From NCBI GenBank assembly GCA_964036045.1, contig OZ038381.1, positions 136,368,306 through 136,432,305 on the forward strand: 64,000 nt of DNA. Direction: 5' to 3'. The position numbers were made by a program, and so were the translations under genes. This document shows, in pieces, positions 10,159 to 22,882 of this stretch (position 1 is the stretch's first letter; the number at the start of each line of letters is the position of its first letter). The notes under the pieces were generated by a model that ran no database searches, had not been told where the DNA came from, and saw only the letters and a program-made list of their open reading frames with translations. Source of the stretch: Eutreptiella sp. 'Long Island Sound 2002'. Taxonomy: Eukaryota > Euglenozoa > Euglenophyceae > Eutreptiales > Eutreptiaceae.

Positions 10159-12256
10159 GTGAGCGTGTGGTCGGACCAGACTGCCCCCCAGAGGGCTCGG
10201 AGTTCCCCCCTGGATTAGGGTTGGTGTTGCCTCCGTTCTTGTCCGGGTTCTTGTTGTCCTTGTCTGGCTGGCGGTTAGCGCCTCCTCCTCGTCCACCTTG
10301 ACTCTTGTCTTGCCCTTGTCCACGTCCTTTCGACTTGCCCTTGCCGGAGTCGTTGCCTTTGCCTTTGCCTCCACCTTTGCCAGAGCCTTTGCCAGGATCC
10401 TCACCCCTCAGCTTTGCCGACAGGCGCTGCTTGTGGTAGCACTCATCCTCAAAGTGCTTCCTCTTCCCACAGAAGGCACAGGTGATAGTACACCTGTAGT
10501 GATCCGGCATCTTCGCCTTGGCGCCGGTGTTGGTCTCCTGCTTCTTCCCTTTGACTACAAAGCAGTCTCGCTGCTCGCAGTCTGGGGCGTGCTGCAGGTG
10601 GCCATGCTCATCTCTGGCATCACACCAGAAGAGCTCCTTGACGTTTTTCATGATACAGGCGTGTTTGGGTGTAGTCCCCTGTCAAGGTTTGGATCCTTGG
10701 TACCCTTTGCCTTGGCTTCCAGAGCCTCCCCCTCCAGGACGGTAGTTGTTCAGGTGCTGGTCGCTTTCTTTCTCCAGGGCCAGCTCCAGGAGTAGTACAC
10801 ATAAATCCTCGTAGTGGAAGGCTCTAGCCTTGCGCTCTGCCGTTGAACGGCACTCGTCCCACAGCTCTTCGGGGAGCTTAGCCACCAACCAGAAAAGCAG
10901 GTCGTCGCTGCTGTAGGAACCGGGCGTCAATCGTCCAGCCCAGTGATCCAGGTCAGCCAATAGCTCAGAGACCCTGCCAGGTTTGGGGTTGTTGGGCACC
11001 ACGGCCAGGTTCTGGATCTCGGCCCTGATGGAGAGGTCGGTTTCATAGGTCTGGTACTGCCTCTCCAGGGCAACCAACACATCGGCAAAGGTGGCAAACT
11101 TAGTCACGATCTGCTTGACCTGCTTCTCCAGGTACTTGGTCTTGCAACACTGCAGGAGCAGATCGCACTTGACCCCTCCACTAGCGTGGGTTTGGCCGGT
11201 CGATCGAAAGAACCGGCCAAAATTCTCAGCAAACTGGCTGAGGTCCTTGCCTGTGAACTCAGGCAAGTTCACCACGATCTTGGAGGTGGCAATGGCCTTA
11301 GCCTCCTGAGACCTGCGTCCCTCAGGGCGCCTGGTCTTCCTCTTCTTCTTTTTTTCTTGCCCACTTGGGTTCTCAGGGTCCTCAGGGTTGTCGTCCTCCG
11401 AGGGCGAAGCAGAAGTCATCAACGGCGGCTCATCATCCGAGGGGTCTCCGCCTAGATCACTAGAGCCATAGGGCTCCACGTCAACCATTGCCCTCAGGGC
11501 TGTCAGCCCCAGCCGGTCCAGCTCGGCTCTCGTAGAATTCCCCACGTGGCTGTAGGGCGGCTGGGCCGTTCTCGGTACGAAAGGGCTTCTCGGTATCGCT
11601 GCAGGGGTCGGCATCGGTCGGCTCCTCAGGCTCCCCAGGGTGTTTGTCAACCCTGCCACCAGGTGGTTAGCCTGTACTCGATGGGGTGATATTCCCATCA
11701 TGGTAGGTGACGCTTGGGGCGGAATCAGGGGCTTTAGTTTAGCCCGAATCTCTTGAGTGAGATCGCCCACAAGTTCAGAGGTGGCTCCTCGGAGAGCCTC
11801 TTTTATCTCCGATCGCGTCAGGGACCTGTTGGAGGATCTCTCCGATCCTCTACCCCTGCTCCCGCATGACTCAGGTCCTCTCCTCAGCCCACTCAGGGTG
11901 GCATACCCAGGAACATCCACATAGGCTCCCGTAGCGGGTAGAGGATGGTGATAGTCAGCCGCATACCATCGCGGCGCAGAACTGGAGGCAACCGGCTCAC
12001 TGCTGGTAGTTGCCTCTGGAAACGCAGTCATAGGTGGGTTCACACCATAGGCAGGGTAGGTAGGCATACTAGTAAAGCCTGTGCCCTCAGCCATAGGCGG
12101 GTTGGTTATGGGTGTGGATGTTGCAGCGGCTGGGTCTGGAGTTGGGAGTGTGGTGGTTGTAGGAGAGGGTGATGTGTGGGGGCCCGAAGCGCTTGGTGCG
12201 CCCTCGAAGGTCGAATCAATCGTCGGGTCGTGCCCATGGTCTACTCCTTCGTCTGC
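10159..12256 (-). pseudogene. Element L Gag (family 2), main part
   Basis: The frame from 12256 leftward encodes a Pro/Thr/Ser-rich segment, then an Arg/Ser-rich stretch, then a Gag capsid-like domain (VNLPEFTGKDLSQFAENFGRFF.. to ..DLCVLLLELALEKE). A TGA at 10682-10684 interrupts it. The same frame then continues without another stop through the nucleocapsid, with a CCHC knuckle CAFCGKRKHFEDEC at 10439-10480 and a Gly/Lys/Gln-rich basic tail, until F3 interrupts it. The first 248 bp of this gag lie at 25220-25467 beyond the inserted element A. The open frame also runs 47 codons into element A's LTR, which is accidental. Role: Ty3-type particle protein, RNA binding through the knuckle. Whether the TGA is damage or readthrough is open; damage is likelier. 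Confidence 0.7.
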
Positions 12257-14611
12257 TGAAGCCGGTTCGGACCCCCGTGGCCATCTTGGGGTCACTTGGG
12301 GTGTGTATCTATGTGCCGGCAAGCCGCCATTGGCTGATATCCTACTCTCCCATCCACCCGACCTAACTTGATGTGATAGTGTGATAGGTTTGGCCATTCC
12401 GGCTATGAGCGGCCATATTCAGTACCGAGGCGCCGCCAGCTGAGATTTATATATCAGAATATCAGGAATCAACAGGGTTTTTTTATCATAATGTTTCCGT
12501 AATTTTTCCGCCTTTAGTTCTGATTGTCAATGTATCGGCGACTGTCAGTTGGCTCGCGATTTTGCGGTAACCGATTGGTCAACTGTTATTTACAAATATT
12601 TTGGCGGAAACCCCGATGAAGGGTCAGATTTCATCAGTAAAGGGTTCGTTGAGTCCGCAATTTTCATATTATACACTCGCAAAATTAATCCGATTTTTTC
12701 AGACTTTCAGAATCGGATTTTCGACTTCGACATCGCCGCACTCGATATGATGAATCTCGAGTGGTCATACATTTTTCCCCGATCACGAATCAACCTTCCT
12801 TTTGTCATCTCCCTGATTTTTCTTGGAGATATAGTCAAAACAAAAGTGATTCGTGAGACCGCTTTGACGAATCATATCTCCAGCTCACGGCGAGGAATAT
12901 CGATATCGAGAATTGGGTTGGAACTGCCTTGGTCTCAACTTAATTTAGGAAGCATCAAACGCCTTTGGTGTGTACACATGCCCGGTAAAGCAAGGGATAA
13001 TGGTCAAGAGGGTAGAAAGTGATATATAACTCTTGGACCGTGCAACCGAATATTTTATTGCGACTTTCGAGTGTACCGCATGAGTGTTGGGGTTGCATAG
13101 CAATTTTCCTTGGGTTCCTACGTATTTTTAACGTGAAGTTATGTCCATGGAGGGGCATGGCATACCATGGTTGGAGCCACTTTTGAGGGTATGTGTTATA
13201 TGCATGGTATGTGCTTCGATATGCTCACGCCCATGTTATATATCTCCGTTTGTAGGAAGATATATGGAGTCATATGTGGCAAGGGCTTCGTCCATGTCCC
13301 AATCGTGAACTCCATAGCGCTAGACTAAGTCTACCGCTCATATAGTGCAGGTCGGAGGGCTTACAGAGCGACCCACAAGCGCCAATATCAATTTTCCCAT
13401 TTTCATGGTGCATGTTGGGAGGAGATTCGAAGGTGTCCTCATGCGTCCATGTGGGGATCCAAGTGGGGGGATTAGCTGCAAATGGTCTCAAGCAATTGTG
13501 ATTTGAATCATATGTTGATACCATGGGTGAGCGAAGTTATATACTATTGTAATTATCTTGGATTTAGCATTATTTGCATGTTTTTGACCTCATTTTATGC
13601 TCATTTTTGTGTTTTATGTGCTCAACTGGTCGGCTAACAGTAAAGTGCCTAGAGATCCGTGAACTATGGTATGTTGCTTATATGTTGGCAAATGCTTCGG
13701 TGTTGTACCTCACCATATGCCGGATCACGTGGTCACTTTCGCTTGGCACACGAGGCCTCACAAAATTAGGTCTCAAACTCATGGGCTGACTTGTGAAGCA
13801 TGTCATGTACATAACCGGAGGGGTTTCGGAGCCAATGATGGGATATTCTTGGGCATGGACCTTTGGTCTATATCACCCTTGTATATTACTTTCCGGTTTG
13901 ACACATACATGGAGCATTTGAATATTTGCCGTATGCATTTTTGAGTATATAATTGATTTTGGGCATAATGGTGTGATTTGCCTGATATTGCCATGTTGTG
14001 AGGTCATCTTCATGGGGTAGTTCTCCAAGCCCAATCGACTCCAAGTCCAACCAAGGTTATGTCAGGGTAGGGCATGTTCCTGGGTGCCACTCTAGGCCAT
14101 GACACGCCACCTCCCCTATTGGGCTAGGATTTATAGGCTCGGGAGTGAACACATTTTTAGGGGTTTGTGTAGTGACGTTTGACACATGGCATTTAGCCAT
14201 CTTATTTGACTGGGTCCAGGGCATCATGTTGGGGAGTCAAGGGAAGGTCTTGAGTCCAGGGAATGAGGGGTCTATGGCTGTGATTGTGTAAGTTTCCATC
14301 TTTCCCCAACTTTGCTTTATTTGTGTTCATATGCCAATTTCAGGGCTTTCTTCTTTGGTGCAATTCTTGTACATGCCCGCCACCGTGAGACGACCGGTGT
14401 GCTGAACGGAAGCCCGCAGTGTGGATTGGGTTATTGCTGTATTTGTGGGATCTGGTTGCTATTCAGGGTTGAAGGAGGATAGTATTTTCTATATTGTTTG
14501 GATTTGGAACCCTGGATTTTGATAATTGCAAGCGTTGATCAGGAGCAGGTCAGCAGGGGTAACAGGCGGAAGGGGCACAGCAGGGGCCGGTCCTGGTAGG
14601 GACCTTCTTTA
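12257..14611 (+). repeat. Family-1 LTR, copy A 5' LTR
   Basis: About 2.36 kb, starting TGAAGCCGGTTCGG and ending CCTTCTTTA directly before the primer site. It is an A-type LTR that differs from the B and C type around 12650-12950. It contains a 157-codon open frame (12549-13022) that is also open in this element's other LTR but not in B or C. Confidence 0.85.
12447..12456 (+). promoter_or_regulatory. Candidate TATA box in family-1 LTR
   Basis: TTTATATATC lies about 190 bp into the LTR and is kept in the B copies (GATTTATATATC). C has TTATATAG at the same place. It is a plausible core promoter for the retrotransposon RNA; no start site can be fixed from sequence. Confidence 0.3.
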
Positions 14612-17600
14612 TGGTAGCAGAGGCGTACCTGCTGCCCCTACCTACCGCCGACCCGGGAACTTGGGCCCCTATGAGCCCTGCCCAAGTCCGCCCCGGGTGC
14701 GTATTGTTGACTCGGTGGAGACCACGCCGGAGATTGGAGCCAGAGAAGAGCCGGGACGCTCAGGAGCATGGCGAACTCCGGAAGTTGAAGCCCGAAGAGA
14801 AGTACGACGTTCGGGAAGAGGAGGACGTGACATGGAGGACCTGGTCTCCATGTGTGAGCGTCGCTGCCGAAAGGCATGCAACCTCCGCTCCGCCGCGGAG
14901 GACTCTGAGGAGACCTGGCATTCAGGCAGCAGTGGAGGACGGGCCCGGCGCTACCGGAAGCGCGGGTCACCCAAGCCCGCGGCAGGGGACGCCGGGGCTA
15001 TGGATACGGACCCCAGCCCGGTCAGGCTGTGGGACTCCGAGGGGCACTCCGAGGGCTATCGGACGGCCTATGAGCAACCTTCGGAGTCGGAGGAGATGGC
15101 CAGACCGCCCACAAGGGCGAACACGGCCCGAAAAACCCAGCCTGGAGCATGACGCCGACGCGTTGGAGAGGCCCGCCAGAGCCAGAACGGCGCCTGTGGC
15201 CCGGCACACGGAGCCAACGCGGGATAGCATGGGCGACACACCCATGGCGGAGGAGTCCGAGGCGCCGGGAACCGCGGGATGCGCCGGATCAGGTGGAAGG
15301 CACGCTGAGTGCCACTGCGAGCACGTGTCCTTCCTCATGGGCAAGTACCCAAAGATGGGGATGGAGGCCATCGTGCATCGCCTTGACTGCCTGGACAACG
15401 CGAAGGACGGCCTAGAGGAGGACGTCGCCGGGATCCTGGATGACCAGTCGGCAGCGGAGAGAGACATGGCGGAGCTGCGAGCGGAACGGGACCGGTACCG
15501 GGAGAATCTGGAGCTGGCCCTGCAGAAGCAGCAGCGAGTGGTGGACAGCCTCCTCCACTTAGTGGAGGACATGTCGGGACGCCTGAAAAGGCTAGAGGAG
15601 CGACAGCCCCTCACCTCCGGTCCGGAGCTCCCGGCAAAGCCAGCAGCGGCAGAGCTGGTGGAGCGGGTTAAGACCCTCCGGAGCGCCGTGGATAAACCCA
15701 TGGGCGGCCCGGCAGAGGCACCCTACGCGCCTCCGCGTGTTGACCCGGGTGCGCTGCCGTTTGTTCCCATGTTCAGCGAATCCACAATGCTCGGGGAACA
15801 CACGGCACCGGTTGGGTCCATGCGGGAAGGGCACGTAACCACGGACCCGAGGAGCCTGACGGTACAGATGTCCCATGCCGCCCAGGATCTACCGATCACT
15901 ACGACTGCCCATGCAGTTTATGCGGAAGAGGAGATCCAGAGCCAGACCATGCAGGGGCGAACCATGGGAAGCGCCGACGGACATGGTCGAGGTCATCCAG
16001 GCGGAAACCTGTGGGCGAAGGACCCCAATACGGGGATATGGACGGCCGATGGAGCAAGTCCTTCCCGCATTCCAAACCCCATGGGTTCAGGCCCAACTGG
16101 ACCGCACTCCATGGAGGAGAGGGATGTACGGGGAGTGTACTCACACCCCCCGGCCACAGGTGGTATCCGTCTCGGTGGAGTGGTGGCTGGGGACGTCGGA
16201 GACGCCATCAGGATTGACGACCTCAGGGGAATCAAAATCCCATACTACGATGGCAACCCCTCCAACCTGGATGACTTCATCCTGGATTGGGAGGACTTTG
16301 CCGAGGAGGTCGTCGGCGAGATGCGGGGAGCGCCGCGGGACAAGTGGGTATGCCGGACATTCCCACACCGGCTGGCGCAGGACCTGAAGGAGGAGCTGCG
16401 GGATCAGATCCGGGAAGGACTGATCCGTACGGAGCAGGCCTGCCTCCAGTGGTTGGAGGATGAGGAGCGGGTGGACGCTCCGAACCAGAAGCTGGAGGAC
16501 TTGTGGTCCATCCCGCTGCCGCTGGACCGCGGTGAGTTGCGGGTCCGGGAGTGGAACCGGTATCTGCGGAAGTACCGACGGAGCCTGAAGCTGGTTGAGG
16601 ATTGGAACGAGTCCAGCGAGATCCGTCACCTGCTGAAGGACGTCCTGCCCGGCCACTGGAAGAAGAAGGTGGAGGACGAGGAAAAGAAGCGAGCCAAGAA
16701 GCGGGTGGGGGTGAGGATCATGGCGGCGGAGGATACCCATGCGGGTATCATGGAGTTCTTCAGGAGGAACCTGGGCGAACCCAACCGGATGTTGGGACTG
16801 AAGAACGCCGTGTACGTGGAGGTATTTGGAGACAACATGGGGCAAAGGTTGCTGCGCCTCAACAACGCGGAGTGGAGGCGTGGAGAGCCACTGAGGATGC
16901 AGGTCATCTTCGCCCGCATGAGCCTGGACGAGATCGTGAAGTACATCACGGTGGAGTTGAAGCTCAATGCGAAGAACGAGGCCCACGTGCAGGATCGACA
17001 TGGTAATGGACAACGAGGCCACCGAGAGGACCGCCATCATCGGGAGATCCAGGAGGACACGGCCAACTCCGTGGAGGATGGTAGTGGAAGTGGCCAAGAC
17101 CACTGGACCGGGTCCCGGGAGGATCACGAGGAGGCCCATTTCTTCGCGTTTGTGGCGCACAACGTGAGGGACCATGGGCAGGATCGGTCCAAATGAAACC
17201 GGGTGGGACCCAAGAAGGGCAAAGAGCCAAGGAGGATCGGGAACCCACCGCTCTCGTTCCGGGAGTACAGGTCTCAGCACGACGGGTGCTGGGTCTGTTA
17301 TGGCAAGGGAAACAACCATGCACATGACCACCGTCAGTGCAAGGTGTATGAGGCGGATAAGAAGGCCTACTTCGCTGCCGACCCCGAGCAGAGGCCCAAG
17401 GAGCAGCAGATTGCCGATTGGAAGGCGAAGGGCGGAGACGGGGGAAAAGGCCAAGGCAAAGGCCAAGGGAAAGGCGGAGGAAGAGGCTATGGTGGTGGAC
17501 CTGGCCAAGACCGACGAGTGAGGTCGATCGAGGAGGTTGCTGAGGACATGTTGAGGACGTTGGAGGAACTCAAAGCCCAGCAACGTGGTGGACAAAGTCC

Positions 17601-17643
17601 TGGCGGATCGCAGCCGGAAGGGGCTGCAGGAAGTCAAGTCTAG
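14611..17643 (+). pseudogene. Family-1 Gag, copy A, one nonsense codon
   Basis: The frame matches the intact 1,036-residue Gag of copy C. In A the upstream ATG inside the LTR is TTG, and the first ATG in frame (14611) overlaps the primer site. A TGA at 17194-17196 replaces a Trp codon shortly before the zinc knuckle. The frame resumes and includes CWVCYGKGNNHAHDHRQC, an expanded C-x2-C-x8-H-x4-C knuckle, then a Gly/Lys-rich tail, ending at TAG 17641-17643. The capsid-like region contains IKIPYYDGNPSNLDDFILDW. Upstream is a long acidic coiled-coil region. Confidence 0.8.
14612..14623 (+). promoter_or_regulatory. tRNA-iMet primer-binding site, copy A
   Basis: TGGTAGCAGAGG directly follows the LTR and is complementary to the 12-nt 3' end of typical eukaryotic initiator-Met tRNA (..CCTCTGCTACCA). 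The same site occurs at 28483 (B), 44185 (C) and in family 2. Confidence 0.75.
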
Positions 17644-17684
17644 AGGAGCCCCCACGGGAGTGGGACCTCGGAGGTCTCTCCTCC
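17641..17684 (+). promoter_or_regulatory. Gag-Pol UAG junction with downstream stem-loop potential
   Basis: UAG ends Gag; the same frame then stays open for 27 codons into Pol. Seven nt after the stop, CCCAC-GGGA-GTGGG (17651-17664) forms a 5-bp hairpin. GACCT-CGG-AGGTC follows (shares one G), and GGAG at 17645 can pair with CTCC near 17678. The same sequence follows the UAG in B and C. This geometry resembles known retroviral UAG-readthrough sites. Confidence 0.55.
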
Positions 17685-20600
17685 GAAAATCAGTGGAATC
17701 CCTGAGGAATCAGAGGCACATCGGGTGCCGAAGAAGGCTCCGGAAGAGCCAAAACCACTGAGTTTCGCCACTCCCAACCCCTGGAGCGCCCTGCCAAGGG
17801 AAGTACATGTGGGTACGGGACATGGCAAGAAGGAAGGAGCGACCACGGAGAGCCCCGTGGACGGGCAGGACCAGCCCAAGATCTATACCATCCGTGACCA
17901 TACCCTTGAAGTCCTGATGCACCCGGACGTGCTAGAGTTGCATGCCGTGAGAGTTGTCCATACACCTCATGGTGACGAGCGGCAGTTGCACTTGAAAGTG
18001 CGAGTACGGTGCGGACGGGAGGAGAAGGTGGTGGATGTGTTGGTGGATACGGTGCCCAGGTGAGCCTGGTCCGGAGAGGGTTGTTCAAGGAGGAACTCCT
18101 GCAGCCCAGCCGGAGACCGGTCCGCCTGAAGGTCGCCAACGGAGAGATTATGGGTGGCGGCACCCATGAGGCCACCATCAGTATGGAATTCTGGGAGCAT
18201 GAGCGCTTGAACTGCCCTGATTTGGCGAAGAGAAGCACTCTATCCGGGAACTTCTATGTGGCCGACATTACTGATTGGGATATGATCATGGGGTATGACT
18301 TCATGGTGGCAAACGCCATTGGAGCCCTTCCCCATCGTGCAATGCTGGTCTGGGAGGATGATGATGCCTTACATGGCTGTCCACGGACTATGCATGCGGA
18401 TCATCCCAATGGAATGCTGAGGAAGAGGATCGGATCGTCCGAGCGGTGCAAGCTGTGGGTGCCAAGTCCAGAGGAGACTGAGGAGTTCAGCTCACGGAGT
18501 ATGGAATGGCGCCGCAGGTGTATGATAGGATGATCCAGACGCTGGGAGCCGAAGCGCCCGAGACGGACGTCTTTGCTTCCCGGGATGCCCCACTTTTGCG
18601 GAAGTGTAGGAGGCATTGGCATCGAGGAGACTCAGCCTGGCATAGGCATTGGGGTTTGAAGGAGTGGGGGCCCATGTATTGGCATGGCTCCCTGGACAAT
18701 ACCAGACGTACGGTGGAGAAGATCGTCGCGGATAGGGCAAAGGGGGTCCTGGTCATAACCGGCATAGGATCCACCCCATGTCCGCTGGAGGGTCTCAAGT
18801 CGACGCTGGACTCCATCACCCTGAACGAGATGTCATTCGGGCCAGAGGAGGAGTTGTTCATCGACGCCAAGGGGGTATCAATGCCCTCCCCGGGTCAAGC
18901 TTGGGGTACCAAGGCTTTCCTGGTGGATGGGGCGCACGCCCAGCCCACTGGTGATGAAGCATTCATCCGCAGGGTTGAGGCGGTGCCCATGCGGGTCATG
19001 TTCGAGCCCAAGGAGGGGACGGATCAGCCAATTGATGGCATTGACATCCTGTCCCTCTCCGAGATCGACGACGTCGTCAACTACATGCGGATGGGGATGC
19101 ATGATTGTGTGGCAGCCAAGAAGAGGCGGGCCATGGTCACATCTCCGCATTGGTGGGATGACAAGATGTTGGTCACCGGCAAGTAGGAGAAGGATGACTT
19201 CGTGACGAGGGTCATGGATAACATCGCGGACCAATATGATGGTCTGGTTGGGTCGGAGCCGCCGACGTGGGATTTTCCAAGAATGGGGGCCGAGAGCGAC
19301 AAGAACCAGCCCGATGCCGCAAATTTTCGAAGATTATCGGTGGGAAGCGCGCCCCACGACGATGAAGCCGGCATATCGGACGAGGAGAAGTCGGACTCAG
19401 ACCCAGAAGAGGCCTATACCGCAGTGCGGTCCGTTGTGTCAATACCGAAGCAAGCGGCTGAAGAGGCCCAGGAGAACCCGAAGGTCGCCGAGCTGAAGGA
19501 GAGGCTGATCAATGCCTTTCCGCGGCTATTCAGTGGCGTCGCCAACAAGAACCCTCCAGATCGTGGGAGGTTTGGTACAGCGAAGATCAAGCTGAAGCCG
19601 AACCCCAAGATCTATCGTCATCGGGAGTACCAACTTCAGGGCGATCGGGCCGAGGCCATGAAGAAGTTGTTGGCCGAGTTCATTGCGCAGGGATGGATCG
19701 AACCCTCCGACAGTGAGTGGGCCAGCCCAGCCTTTATCGTGCCCAAGAAGGAGAAGGGCCAGTGGAGGTTGGTGGTGGATTACAGGGGTTTGAACGAGCA
19801 AACCGAGCACGACTGCAGTGGAAAGTGGTGCCTATGGGCGCCAAGAATGGCAACGGCGCTTTCCAGCGCATGATGGAGGACCTACTCGGTCCGGTCCGGG
19901 TCTGTGCCGACCCCTTTGTGGATGACATCATCATCGGGTCTGGCACGGAGAACATGACGGAGGACGAGCTCATCAAAGCGCATGAGAAGGATCTGCGCCG
20001 AGTGCTCAGTGAGCGGGACAAGCACAACATGGTGTGCAAGCCCACCAAAGCCTCACTCTTCGTGAAGGAGGTGGAGTTCGCGGGTCACGTGGTTGGTCAC
20101 GGGCAACGCCGTCCCACGCCTGGGAAGCTGCTACTATTCGGGCTATGTCCGGATGTATGCAGAACGCTCGGGGCCGCTGCACAAGATGCTGCAGGTGGGG
20201 AAGTTCGATGGCCGGAAGGGGAGCAAGAAGAAGCTTGCCTGGACCCCTGAGGCAAAAGATGCGTTCAGCCGCCTGAAGGAGCGACTCCTGGGGCAGCTGG
20301 GGCTGTTCCTGGTTGACCTGGACAAGGGATTCGTGCTACGAACGGACGCCTCGGACTATGCTGTAGGGGCAGTCCTCGAGCAGATCCGGGACCACGGGTC
20401 ACACGTACCCGTGGCGTTTTGGAGCCGGATCCTGGCCGAGGGCAAACGCCGAACCTGGACCGCGAGGGAGAAGGAGACGTACGCCATTGTTTGTGCGCTC
20501 AGGAAGTGGTCTGGCCACATCGGATTGCAACCGGTGGTGGTTTGTACGGACCATCAGTCCTTGCAGAGCTGGCATAAGGAGCACATCGACACCCCCTCGG

Positions 20601-22490
20601 GACCAGCGGCAAGAAGGGCCCGATGGCATGAGACGTTCGCCAAGTTCGACCTCAGCGTCCTATACGTCCCGGGGAAGGACAACACTGTGGCAGATTGCCT
20701 CAGTCGATGGGTCTACCCCGCGGGCAAGGCTTGGATGGACATATCCAGCCATGGGGACGCTGAGGAGACCGAGGAGGCCAAGCGCATCATCGAGATGGAG
20801 AGAGCCATGGAGCAAGAGGGGGTCAAGTGCTTTGTGGTGATGGCAAACCGTACGGACCTGGCCAAGTTCCGGGGCGCCCGCGTCCAAGCTATTCGAGAGG
20901 AAACCCTCGAGCAATGGATGGTGGCCCCTGTAGAGCTAGTCAGGTCGGTGCTCACAGAGGACTGGTCGGATGACTATGCGGCCTCCGAGAATTGGAGCAG
21001 GTACTGGAATGCCGTGAGCGCCCCGTCGGACGAGGAATGGCCCGAGGGCTTGACCGAGGATGGGGATAAAATGTTCCTCAAGGACAAGCTGTTGGTCCCT
21101 GAGAACCGAGTGGAGGAGCTCATTGACCACTGGCATAACGCCCAGATCATGCATCCTGGTCGGGACAAGATGCAGCAGGACCTGGACTGGCGGTTCAAGT
21201 TCCCTCCGGGGTACTACGCCATCCTGGACAAGTACTGCAGCGACTGTGCCGTGTGTTGGGCCACAAAGAGCCCCAACCACTCCACATCGGGCAACCCGGT
21301 GTATACGGCTATACCGGAGGCCCCTATGCGGTCCGTGGCCATGGATGTATTCGCCATGCCTGAGGTCACCGTGGAAGGAGAGACCTACGACTGTGTCATC
21401 CTGGCGGTGGATAGGCACAGCGGGTATATCGTGGCGGTCCCTGGCAAGAAGTCCAAGAAGAAGGACAAGAAGAACAAGCATGGAGTGGGGCTGCAGGCCA
21501 AGACCGTCGCTCATGCCATGACAAGGCATTGGCTGACGATTTTTGATGTCCCAGCTGTCATCTGCAGCGATCGGGGCAGTCAATTTGTGGGGACGGGGTT
21601 CAAGACGATGTGCAAGCACATGGGCATTCGGCACGCCAAGACCGTGGCGTACCACAGCCGGTCGAATGGCCGGGCTGAGGTGGCCGGGCGGCAGATGTTC
21701 GAAAAGTTCCGCCAGCTGCACATTGACGAACCGGGCCGGAACTGGTATAATTCGCTGTGGAGAGTACTCCAAGCGTATCACGACCTTCCGGGACCCACGG
21801 GGCTGTCGCCCCATCGTATCCTGTTCCTACGGGATCGAGTGTCACGCACTCTCCCGTGGTTGAACCATGGCAAAGTGGCCCGGGATGCGAATGCTATGAT
21901 GGCTGAGGCGGACGACACGGCGGCCAAGGTGTGCAAAGCACTTCAGGACGAGCATGAGAAGAGGGGCAAGTACTTCAAGCAGGGAAAAGTCCAGAAGTAT
22001 GCTCTCCAAGACACCGTGTGGGTGGAGCGGCACCACAAGGATGTCCTGTCCAGGCATCGGCAGGCGTCCTGGTATGTGCTGGGGGTAATCGTGCAGAAGG
22101 TCGGACAGGATGTGTATGCGGTTCGTGTGGGGGATAACAAGATCCTGGACCGCGACCACACCCAGCTTCGTCCCCGAGCACCAGACCCCAGCGGACGTCC
22201 CGTCACCTTCGAGTTCACGGCCGGCGATCTAGACTCGGATGACGAGGGTGAGGACGACGACTTCACCGCCGAGAGGATCCTGGCGGACAAGCCGGACCCG
22301 GGGACGCCCTGGGGGTAGGCTTTATAAAGTCCGTTGGAAGGGATTCGCCGCATCCAGGGACTCGTGGGAGCCTCCGAGCAGTTTCGTGCCGAGGTACACC
22401 ACGGTCTGGATGGACTATCTGAAGAAAAAGAACATTTCTTTGGATGTCAAGGACGTGTTGGTCCATTTGGTGGCTGCAGTAGCACCGTAA
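17644..22490 (+). pseudogene. Family-1 Pol, copy A, multiply broken
   Basis: Order as in copy C: protease, TDVFAS module, reverse transcriptase, RNase H, integrase, chromodomain. Damage visible: a base lost inside the protease DTGAQ motif near 18051; frame changes near 18370; a TAG for Tyr near 19184; about 150 bp deleted near 19814, removing the first catalytic Asp region of reverse transcriptase; about 70 bp deleted near 20130; and a frameshift near 22310 just before the chromodomain. RNase H, integrase (HHCC zinc region, DD35E) and most of the tail are open from 20093 to 22318. The remaining chromodomain reads to the stop at 22490. About 390 bp of untranslated DNA follow before the 3' LTR. 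Confidence 0.8.
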
Positions 22491-22882
22491 TGGATCCCCC
22501 TTGGCATCTTTGTTTGTTTCTGTGCTTGGGAGACGGGTGAGGGCGTTCATCCGGGGATTTTTGGGCCTTGATTGGCCATATACCCCCTTCACTCGATCTC
22601 CAGATATATATTTCATCGTGGTATACGTATTTAGATCGATGGATGACGTTGCTCTATCTTTGATCCCCTTGGTCCATGTTGTAGATCAAGAGGAGACCGG
22701 ATATGGCGTAGGGCACCGATTATGAGTGTCCTCACCCCTCCCTTGGGGCGTGGGGGACGCCTACGACGTGTGTGGGGCCTCCATGTGTCCTTGGGACATG
22801 GGGGGGGGGTTGGAGCCCATTTGGGTCCCCCCGTCCTCTCTTCAATGACTTCCGAGCGGTAACAACGCTCTGAGAAGGCGGG

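Noticed and set aside
10682-12397. A 571-aa gene starting at 12397
   Set aside because: The first 47 codons are antisense LTR of the inserted element A; only the part from 12256 is Gag.
16141-17655. 504-codon antisense ORF over family-1 gag (and equivalents in B and C)
   Set aside because: It mirrors the G/C-rich codon pattern of Gag; the Leu/Val/Pro-rich product has no domain and is a shadow of the sense frame.
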